DNA of 64,000 nt. It comes from Aphidius gifuensis. Lineage: Eukaryota; Arthropoda; Insecta; Hymenoptera; Braconidae. Position numbers and translations under genes: made by a program. Below, one piece after another: positions 40,001-52,000 of the stretch; the stretch's first letter is position 1; the number at the start of each line of letters is the position of its first letter. The notes under the pieces are model-generated. The model was not told the DNA's origin. It saw only the letters and a program-made list of their open reading frames with translations, and did not search any database. The stretch lies in assembly GCF_014905175.1 (NCBI RefSeq), contig NC_057791.1, positions 11,412,177-11,476,176 on the forward strand, read 5' to 3'.

Positions 40001-43000
40001 CCAGGCATTTCAAATTTTTTAGAACAATATAAAAAAATTGAGTCATATTTAAAATGTGTCAATGATGAAACATTTAAAATTGGTACAAAATAATTATTAT
40101 AAAATCGTGATCGTTGTTTATTTGCTTTTCCACCTTACTCGCCATACTTGTGGCTTAGTGAAAAATATCTTGGTCTAGCTGTGTTACTCCAAGCAAATAG
40201 ATAGATTATTGATTTAATCTAAGAGGATGTACAACATCATGAACGTTTAAATAAATTGCGTGATTATTTGCATTAATTCGTTGTCATACTATATTTATAA
40301 CTGATTCTTGTACAAGTGAAAAACAAATTATAGAAAAAAAAATGAAAATAACATTTTACTTTTTTTTTATTAATAATACTAGACAATTTATTTATTTTAT
40401 TGTTATTTAATTTATAAATAACAATATAACTTTGTAATTTTAAATTACATACAATATATTAAAATTACTGGATTCATACATTTTTAAAACTTTTGTTAAT
40501 TAACAGTATTATAATTACAAAGATTACAAAATGAACAAATAATATATTTTCAAGCTTGCTGAATTGTTTGTTTTAAAATGAAAATTAAAATATTAACATT
40601 ATTAAGACAACAAAGTGAAGGAAATTTTTTAAATGCCATGTAAAGATTCAATCGAGACTCAATTTATTAACATCAAGAGACAATTAATAAATTTTTTCAA
40701 TACCTTCTGGAAGAGCTTGAATAATAAAATCAAATAATTTACCAATTTTATCATGTTTATTACGTTTATAATTTGAGTGTCGTATTTTTATTTTTTTAAA
40801 TTTATTAAATTGTGTAAATGCACCGTCAAGCACAAATTTATCACTTGGAACAAAACGAAAATTTAAATAAAATAATAAATGATAAAAATAAAAAAAGTTA
40901 CAGCAATATGTGGTCTATCAACAGTTGGTGCTGGTATTGATGATAATAAATGATCAAATCAATATCAAGTTTTGGAGTAATAGCCATTAATTTTTTTTTA
41001 ACTTCTTCTCCAACTTTTTTAACTGTTTTAAATAATCATCATCACAGTAATATAGACATTATTTGGTGTTTCATTTAATCTAGCTTTTTCTCCTTCTTTA
41101 CGAAAATGTGAATCACCATGTATGCTTTTATTACACAAGTAACACAATGATACACCACATATGCATGTATAATTCTATTACAGCCAAATCTTTGATATAT
41201 ATTTCTTGACAATTATGACATTCTCTTGATTGCTTGACTCATACATGACTCATTGAATTTTCAATTGAACGTTTTGCAATTCCAGTTAAATTACATGGGT
41301 TTGGTTAATGATTAATCATTTTGCAATCAACACAAGATTCAATCATACAATCAAAATTTTGACATTTAAATATTTTATCATCTTGTGATTGTTTAGTCCC
41401 TAACGGTACGACCCAACCCGTTTCGTCAGTTGGAATCGGGTTATTTTGGGGTTAAGTTTTTCTAAGGTTTGTTCGTGGTTGGATAACTGTTACCTGACGA
41501 TTGTAATGTGCGCAAAGAAAACCGTCTCTAACCGCGTTGTATAATGGTTATTCTAAGGTTATATGAACCGAAGACCAGTTTTCTGTAACCGTTATTTAAC
41601 CGTTCAATAACTTCGGTTGGATTTCGGTTACTTCGAGGTTGCCACAACGATATGACCCAATCAGTCTCGTGGATTGGAATCAGGTTATTCTGAGGTTTGA
41701 AGTTTTTATAGGGTTTGCTTGTGGTTGGATTACATCTACTAATCCGACATATCCCTGGTAGAAATATTTCTCCGCCATGACTCCGGCATTACTCCATTTT
41801 TCGCCCATTTCCGGAGAAATTACTCCAGCATAAGGTTGTTGGCGGAGAAATTACTCCGGCATGCGATTGGTGGATGGGGGGGGGGGATTACTCCGACACA
41901 AGATCGATGATGGGGAAATCACTCCGGCATGAGATTGATGGCGGAGAAATTTTTCTGGCATGAGATTGAAACTAGAAGTCTTTTTTTCATCGGTTGAATA
42001 TTTTCATGATATGACAATCTATTCTTTTGTGTTCTTTTGATTTATGGAGAACCACATACAACCTCGCACATACAAATACTTAATTACAAAAAAAAATTGT
42101 CAAGTTCCATACTTCTATCACACATTTATAATCCAATACATATTTGATCACCGCTTGTTACATAATTGTTAGGCGTTTCTTTCCACGGCGAATGCCTGCC
42201 AGAAATACCACCTCCACTGCTCGCCGTCATTACTCCTATTGACTCCTAATGTGCCACTCAAGAAGACTAGAAAGACTTTCTAGTCTTTCTAGAAAGACTT
42301 TCTAGTCTTCTTGGCGCCACTGTAACACTTACACATATTGACATATATAAGAGTAGTGACGGTGAGCAGTACGGTGAGCAGTAGTCCGCCGTCAAAGAAA
42401 GCCCCTATTAATCGATGGAAGCAACGTAGACTGTTTTTATACATTATCTTGTAAAAAGAAAAAAGTTAGAGTGTTGTGCCCTAGTGTATAAGGCAATGGA
42501 AAATCATATAAATAAACAGATAAAATAATAAAAAAAGCAATATTGTGCCCGAGGCTTATACTAAAACAGTGAGAATAAATAAATTTCGCTTGGGTAAATT
42601 TGTGGTTGAGGAAATAATGGCAGCAGCCGACTCATCAACCAACGACAGCCTTTATCCAATTGCAGTTTTGATAGATGAATCATAGAATGAAAATTTACTA
42701 GTAAGTACAATAATTATTATTTTTGACAATAGTACCAAAGTTTTTTATGTTTGAAAAAAAAAAACAGCTTGATCTTAGTCAGCAAGTATTTGTAACAGTG
42801 AGGTTACAACTACGGCGGTTTTTTTTTGATTAATTTCATCATATCAGTTGATCGACAATTGTTTGAAACGATTGTTTAAAATGTAAATATGATAAAGAAT
42901 TTATTTTATTTCAATTAATAAATATATTTTTATTTTATAGCTGCGAATTAATTCAATCGAAAAACTTTCAACGATTGCCTTGGCACTTGGTGCTGAACGT

Positions 43001-46000
43001 ACTCGTAATGAGTTGATGCCTTTTTTGACGTGGACAATGTATGATGGAGATGAAGTTTAATTGGCACTCGCTGAACAACTTGTAACATTCACACCACTGG
43101 TAGGTGGACTTGATCATGTTTATTGTTTATTGGTAAGTGTTTGAAAAAAAACGATAATTATTTAAATTGACATTCAACAATTTAACATTATTGATTAGAC
43201 TATATAGCTTGATTAATTAATAAAAAATAAATACAAGCAAACTTTAGGTTTGTTTTTCACATGTTTAAATGAAAAAACTAACATACTCACTTTAACGTTA
43301 ACTTGATTTTTTGTTTTTTTTCATAAAATCAATCATCTACTTGAAAAAATATTATTTAAACGTCAAAAAAAAAAAAAAAAAAAAAATAAAATATTACATT
43401 CAAGTAAATAAGTCAGACAATAATAAACTTATCGATGTAATCAATCAATAAGATCAATTGTAATTGAAAATAATGAATTTCAGCCACCACTTGAAGCATT
43501 GGCAGCTGTTGAAGAAACAGTTGTACGTGACAAAGCAGTTGAATTGTCGCGTAATATTGCAAGTCAACACAGTCCAGCATATCTTGAAGATCATTTTGTT
43601 CCATTGGTATACAACGTTTGGCATCTGGTGATTAATTTACGTCAAGAACATCAGCATGTGGTTTAAAAAGTTTATGTTCCCTGGTGAAAATAATATGGCG
43701 GATTATGTCATAATATGCCATAATATGCCATAAAATGACAGGAAAATTATGGCATATTATGGCATAATATGACATAATCTGACATCTTCTGTCATTATTA
43801 CTTTTCAGAATTTGTCGGAAAATGCCGGAATTTCTAAGGTTATTTGGACTTCCGACAAATTCCGACAAATTCTTACAAGATTTTTTTTTGAGGATTATGC
43901 CATATTATGTCATATTATGACATATTATGACATATTATGACATAATGGGCCATTTTTTAACGTCAATTTATGGCATTTTATGTCATAATATGACATAATC
44001 CGCCAACTTTTTATAGCAATTTATGGCACATTATGTCATAATATGGCATAATCCGCCGCAACTTTTTATGGCATTTTATGGCACCTGGCGAATTTCTGAT
44101 ATTCATTAAACATAACTATTTACGTATTATTCATTTTTACTTCTTTCAAACAATTACGGGAAACATTGATTATTTAAATTTTTGTATTATTATATCGTCA
44201 TATTTTTTGGATATGAATATGATGGATCCATATCGTTATCGTATATATAAGAACTAGTTGTGAGATGACCACATGCGAGAAACTTCAAAAAGCAATGTAC
44301 AAGAAGAAATGTAAAAAAAATAGTATCACTCAAAAAATTTCTTGCGTAATAATTTAATAACAAAGTCACATAACTAAAACAACGACGTGACCGAGAATAA
44401 AATATTATTTACTAAAAAAACTATTATCAAAATGATTTTGCCATTACAAACTTTTTAGATGTCAGAATATGCCATATTCTGACATATTCTGACATATTCT
44501 TATATGATTTTTGGATGCCAGAATATGACATTTTCTGGCATATGAATTTTGTCGGAATATGTCAGAATATGCCATATTATGACATATTCTGACATATTCT
44601 TACATAATTTTTGGATGCTATTTTCTGACAAATGAATTTTTGTCGGAATATGTCAGAATATGGCATATTATGACATACTCTGACATATTCTCACATGATT
44701 TTTGGATGCCATAATATGCCATTTTCTGGCAAATGAATTTTGTCGGAATATGTCAGAATATGGCATATTCTTACATGATTTTTGGATGCCAGAATATGCC
44801 ATTTTCTGGCAAATTAATTTTGTCAGAATATGTCAGAATATGCCATATTCTCACATGATTTTTGGATGCCATAATATGCCATTTTCTGGCAAATTAATTT
44901 TGTCGGAATATGTCAGAATATGTCAGAATATGGCATATTCTTACATGATTTTTGAATGCCAGAATATGCCATTTTCTGGCAAATTAATTTTGTCGGAATA
45001 TGTCAGAATATGCCATATTATGACATATTCTGACATATTCTCACATGATTTTTGGATGCCATAATATGCCATTTTCTGGCAAATGAATTTTGTCGGAATA
45101 TGGCATATTTTGTCATATTATGTCAGATTATGTCATATTATGCCATATTATGACATAATCCGCCAAATTATTTTCACCAGGGTTATCCACATGTAAGTGG
45201 TTCTAGTGATGAGATTGTATGTTGTAACCATATTTATATGACTGAAATGATAAATTATTATTGAAACCTTGTTATTTTTGCATATTTTCAGATTATTTTC
45301 AGTATAAACGAATTTATACAGTCATTTTTTTACTGTGATATATAATCATATAATTAACCGCTAACAAACCGCTAACCAACCACAAATAAACTGAGTTGAA
45401 TGAACCGCTAACAAACTCTAAATAAACTATGAGTAAACCATAAATGCTGACCCGAAAAGTTAGTTTCTGGTTAGTTTTTGGTTAGTTATTTTAATCTAAA
45501 ATATTTGGGTTTGAACAAGGTTTATCAACGGTCAATTAACGGTTAGTTCTACTTTGTTTATATTTAGGTTTAAAAATGGTTTGTTTGCGGTTTTTTTTGC
45601 GCACATTCCAACCTTGAGACGACCGTTTAATAACGGTTCATAAGGGGTTGGGTCGTACCGTTAGGGGTACCAATGTTACAAAATGGACATGGTGTTGTAC
45701 CTTTTACATGAACATCCAGTAATTTAACAGATTTTTCATATTTTATAATTCACCTTCAGCAACTGTTGTACCATCAATCATCATTGAACAAGATGTACAT
45801 TAGGGTGTTTTTTTTTTTCGATATTTTTTTTTCTCTTCACCCATCTTCATACAAGTTTATACAGCTCTAAATCATGCCCAGAAAAAATTTGAACTCAATT
45901 GAAAAATATTTAGAGGTGGTTCAGGGGTCATTTGTTTTTTCCATTTGATTAACATGGGTTTAATACACTTCATTCACCATTTTGAATATGGAGGCTTTAA

Positions 46001-49000
46001 TTTTTGGTCTTATTTTATAAAGTATTAAATTTTATAGCATATAATATTCATAGTTTTGATCATTTACAATTTTGTTTTTCAGAAAAATTGTAAATACTAC
46101 CTTTTTGAAGCATTATTTTACTATTTTTTTTAATTGTAAATGATCAAAACTATGAATATTATATGCTATAGAATTTAATACTTTATCAAATGAGACCAAC
46201 GTGAACTTGAACGGTCGAAAATTAAAGCCTCCATGATCAAAATAGTGAATGAAGTGTATTAACCCCATGTTAATCAAATGGAAAAAACAAATGACTCCTG
46301 AACCACCTCTAAATATTTTTCAATTGAGTTCAAATTTTTTCTGGGCATGATTTAGAGTTGTATGAACTTGTATAAAGATGGGTGAAGAGAAAAAAAAATA
46401 TCGAAAAAAAAAAAAACACCCTAATGTACATGTATCTGGTATTCTTAAATATGTATTATAAAAACCACATATTTGCATATACACAGTAAAAAATAGTTGG
46501 TAAAATTAATAAATTCAGTTTGTTAATTTAACAAACATTTTATTTGTTAAATTAGGTCTACAAATAATTGTTTGTTAATTTTACAAATATTTGTTTGTAA
46601 AATAAAATTTACAAACAGCTGTTTGTTAAATTTACAAATTTTTATTTGTAAAATGAAATTTACAAACAGCCGTTTGTTAATTTTACAAATTTTTGTTTGT
46701 AAAATGAACTTTACAAGCAGCTGTTTGTTAATTTAACAAATACTTTTTGTTAATTTTTTTTTTTTTTTTTAAGCAAAAAAAAAAATGTATATTCATTTAT
46801 ATAATATTTTTTGATACGTAAATTTTATTATTTTTCATATAACTAAACAATGAAATGATTCACTCTGTACATATGAATATTTATACAATATTATTTTATC
46901 AATTACAAAATTTACAAAAAATAATCTGTTACAATAACTAATTTTTTATCTGTATAGACTCGTTTATATTCTAACTTTTTGTATGAGGTATAGATTGATA
47001 ACTTCATGTATACATAATTCAAAAGTATTTTCTACAATATATCCTAAGCATGATGGTGAAATACCTTCTGTCTTCCAACTTTGACAAATGATATAAAACT
47101 TTAAATTATGTGAAAAAATCATAAGGATTTTTCCGAAAGTTGGAAAACTATTAGTATTTGATGTACAAATAAATTTTTGTATTATCAAATGTTCATCTCG
47201 AATATCAACACTATTACCTATAGAAATATAATTATTTGAATTTATATTTAACGTTTTGTTAATAATATCACAAAATTCACTTGACTTTAAACTTATTATT
47301 TTTGTGTTGTTAATTTGTGGTTTGTCTTCAGAATATAGTATTCTATTACTCCATGTTTGTAGCATACATTTTTGATGACGATTAGCCAGTGTATGTGCTA
47401 TGTCTTTGAAATTTTTCAACTTGTATACGAAACTTTTTAAAAATCCATTTTTACTTTCGTATTTCATGGTCCAATGAATTCTTGGTGGTCCCATTTTACT
47501 TATAATCATTGGAAAATGTGTTATCAAATGATCTTTCATTATCAATGATGAATTAAATTCATTAATAATAAGACTATGATGGTCTTTAATTAAAACTGTT
47601 AGTCTATCTAACATATCATAGCTTATTGTTGGAGCAAAAACAATTTTCATAATTTCTATTAACAATAAAATAACTCTCCATTTTTTTGTACCCTCATGAT
47701 TCAATTTCGTTATTTCATCAGTTAAAAAAAGTGGTGAATAAGTTATCAAACAAAACATTTGAGCACCACGCTGACCTACTAAATTTGCGTTTTTATTTAA
47801 ATCTATTGGACATGGATGGTTATAGATCTATTATGTGAGCCATAATCAAAAGTTGATATTTTATTATTTAAATTTGACAGATCGACAATACCTATCTTGA
47901 TCAAATATTTAAGTACATATTTTATATCTCGGTGACAAATACCCTCTAAAAAGTCATGGAATATATCAACAATTGAACTATCAACAAAATCATAAAATTT
48001 CAACTCTACCCAAAGATTTTTTTTTTTTATACTATAAAAATTAAATGTATCATTATTACAATATTCTAACTGATGATATAATGAGATAAATTCTGATTTA
48101 GTTCGCAACAGACTTTCATTTAATGAAACACTTTTTCTAGCTTCTTTTATAGTTATTTTACAAATTCTACAAGAATACGTGGCTACGAAAGATTCATTCA
48201 TACCTATTATTTTTGCTCCTCCTAAATTATCAAAACTTACAGATATTAAACTACCTTTGACAAAAGAATTAAGTCCTTTTATAAATATACAATCTGTTTC
48301 GAAAATTTTTGAATCATTAACTATTATATTTTAAAACTGGATTTATACCAAAACTTTAAATATCAAAATCATAACCGAGGGCAAGTAAACGAATATTGTC
48401 TAATTTTGAAAGCATATGTTAAGGTAAATTTAAAATGGAAAAATAAAAAGCACCAATTTTGTGTATACCTGCTTTCGGACTCAAAGGGTTGCAAACCTCA
48501 AACTCCTCATAATACATTTGTAGATGAATTGAAATTTTATTTATTTGAAAAAATGTATTATTTTTAAATACACTACCATCTTTGTAACTTTTGTATACGT
48601 TTCCCTAGCGAAAATGCCGATAGTCGGATTGTGCACTGATCTCATACAAAAACGACACAAAACCGACACACGACTATAAGAATTTCTAAGTCACAAGAAT
48701 AAATAGTAAGAAGCATTTAAAAAATAAAATATTATGTCTAAAAATTTCTAAATAATATTTTTATAGATTAAGACACATTAGAATTTTTTTAAAATAATTT
48801 TTTTATTGAAAAAACTCAATTCTGTTTATGTATTAAAAGTGAGGTTAGCTGTCAGAATCATCTGTACACGACTGTGAGATTTTACAATTCTCACACAATT
48901 CCGACACAATTCCGACACACGACTGTGAGAATTGTAAATCCGACACAATTCCGACACAAATCCGACAGACGTACGACAGTATATTTTTATTTTGTATTTA

Positions 49001-52000
49001 ATATAAAAAAAGAGTATTTTATTAATAAAAATTTTTGTTCAATATTAAAGTTATAATATTTTAATAATTTTAGGCATATTAGATTTTTTTTTTTTGAATA
49101 AATTTTGATAAAAAGAATAATTGGAATCGTCTGTGAGAATTTGCGATTTGCAAAAATTTTTGTTTAATAATAAAATTATAATCTTTTAATAATTATAGGC
49201 ATATTAGATTTTTTTTAAATTATTCTATTAGAAAATTATCATTTTTTGGTTTTTTTATGAGGTTAAGAAAGGTTTTTTTTTAAATACTTTTTTTTCAAAA
49301 CTAATACATTTAATCAGTTTCCCACGTATTTGGTATTTTTGTAACTCGAATGTAATTTGTAATGAAACCATGTATTTGGTTTCCCATGGTTCCAATTATT
49401 TTTTTGGTCAAAATTTATTCAAAGAAAAAAAAACTTATATGCCTACAATTATTAAAATATTATAACTTTAATATTAAACAAAAATTTTTATTTATAAAAT
49501 GCTTTTTTTCATATTAAATACAAAATATAAAAATATACTGTCGCGTACGTCTGTCGGAATTGTGTCGGAATTGTGTGAGAATTTGCAATTCTCACAGACG
49601 ATTCCAATTATTTTTTTTATCAAAATTTATTCAAAAAAAAAAAAATCTAATATGCCTAAAATTATTAAAATATTATAACTTTAATATTGAACAAAAAATT
49701 TTATTAATAAAATGCTCTTTTTTTATATTAAATACAAAATAAAAATATACTGTCGTACGTCTGTCGGATTTGTGTCGGAATTGTGTCGGATTTACAATTC
49801 TCACAGTCGTGTGTCGGAATTGTGTCGGAATTGTGTGAGAATTGTAAAATCTCACAGTCGTGTACAGATGATTCTGACAGCTAACCTTACTTTTAATACA
49901 TAAACAGAATTGAGTTTTTTCAATAAAAGAATTATTTAAAAAAAATTCTAATGTGTCTTAAATTATAAGAATATTATTTAAAAATTTTTAGACATAATAT
50001 TTTATTTTATAAATGCTTTTTACTATTTATTTTTGTGACTTAGAAATTCTTATAGTCGTGTGTCGGTTTTGTGTCGTTTTTGTATGAGATCGGTGCACAA
50101 ACCGACTGTCGGATTGGTGTCGGATCGGTGTCGCCATTTTCGCTAGGGTTTAAACTTAATAATTATTATCAGCAAATTTTTTAGTCAAACATTGTTGATG
50201 AAATTTACCTTGAAATAAAACCACATCTCTGGGTTATTTTTTTATGTTTTAAAAGTTCATATGCCACAATATTGACAATAACTTTTCTACATTTTTTTGT
50301 TAAGGTATAACTTGCCAAAATGAAAAATAGTCTGAGGCTCATGAAATTAATAATTTAGATAAATGAAATAATAATGCATCTTTTTGTCAATTCAGTTTTT
50401 ATGTTATAATACTTTTTTTTTTTTAATAATTATTCAAAGTTGACATAATTTAGAGAGGTTAAACATGGGCTCTTATAGGAGGAGGTGTTAGAAAATATCT
50501 ACGAACTTAACAAAACAATACTTGTTTTGGTTCACCTATCCCAAAAACTAATAGATAATAAAAGAAAAAATAAGGAATTTTTTGATATCAGGATGAAATA
50601 GGCTTATAAGACTAAATCTCACGTAATTAATAAAAATATAAGCTAAAAACACGATTTTTAGCAATTTTATGAGAACAAGTATTGAGGCTCTGGCAACAGC
50701 GCATTGAAGCGGGAAAATTTAAACAACAAATTTAGCAAAATTTAGCATCCATGTTTAGCTTTTACACAGCATACACACACATACATTCATGAAATAGATA
50801 TTAAGATGGCGTCAAGATCAGTGTTGCAAACTGACAAAAAAAGCACTATTGCCGGGGTCATTACGAGAAAATAAAAACTAATTAAAATTGTTTAAATTAC
50901 AAGAATATGATTTATTATGCAATAAAATAGACGAAATGATAAGATTCTCTAGTAAAAAGTATTATTAATAAGCCACAAACACCCGAAAAAGATCCATTTT
51001 TTTAGTTATTTGGGGTTGGCAGCGCAAAAACTATCCATGTAAAAGCATAGGCAGTATATTTAGGACACGCCCCCAAAAATTTTGGCAAGTTATACCTTAA
51101 ATATCCTAAATCATTGTATGATTCAAATTTTTTATCTCCATATTAGTGATTAATGAGACGTTCTTTCAATTGCTTGATAAATAAAAAAATTAGATATTCA
51201 GTAAAGGGAAAAAAAAATACAATTCAAATTCTTTCTTAACAACTAACTTGAGCTAAAACCACGTCTCCAATTATTTTTTTTTTTAATTTTGGTTTTTTTC
51301 GGTAAAGGCTCTTTGTCGTCATTGAGATCAATTGGTTTTCTGATGATACTGGTATAACATTAGCACTTGTACTACTATCAGCATGCTTTAATCCATGAGT
51401 TTGTGTAACATTAGCAACTATATTTTCAGCTGAAAAAACATCACATAATATGATAATGTCAACAAATAATCAATTTTTTAGTTAATAATTTCAATAAAAT
51501 AAAAAAGCAAAAAAATCTTACATATATCTAACAAATTTACTATTTTCTGTCTAAGTTTAGATGTCAAGCTATGACTATTTCAACGTATAAAATTACATAA
51601 TATATCTGAATCAATTAAAACATCATTTAGATCAGTAATCTCAATATATTGCTCCTCAGGTAATGCAAATATTGCATATACTTTAAAATTGAAAAAAGTA
51701 TTTATGAATTAAACAAATTCTTAAGTGAATTAAACAAAAAAAATAAGTAATAAACCTTTGTGGATGATATCAGCATATGTAAAATGCTCTGATAGCTGTA
51801 CCCATTTTTTTTCATTTTTATACTGAACAATAATAAAAACACATTCGAGAATTGACATTGATCAGGAAATTCTTCTAATCCATTCATATTCTTACAATAT
51901 TACCTGATATTTAACAATTAATTTATTATCAAGTAAGTAGCTTCGAAAATATTGTCAACAAGCATATTGTTATTATGTTATTAATTAAGAATTAATTAAA

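Larger units (their letters stand above)
41398..45666. mobile_element. 4.27-kb TIR transposon (element B) carrying a captured PP2A scaffold gene fragment
   Basis: Terminal inverted repeats of 22 bp start CCCTAACGGTACGACCCAAC and are flanked by 2-bp GT duplications (41396-41397, 45667-45668). Subterminal 300-bp zones on both sides are filled with AACCG/CGGTTA words. The interior has no transposase but contains an intron-bearing copy of the PP2A scaffold subunit gene with its 5' flank. Removing the element rejoins the RBR frame (NIGT|KQSQDD). Two further CCC-ended elements (41753 and 43679) are nested in it. Confidence 0.85.

Noticed and set aside
44702..45064. 120-residue open frame on the plus strand, the third longest in the window
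   Set aside because: The translation is a repeated string produced by the CATATTATGACATATTCTGA word array of element D; it has no family features and would vary with repeat number.
48874..49903. Near-identical 60-residue frames on opposite strands
   Set aside because: They are mirror images arising from the two arms of inverted-repeat element E.
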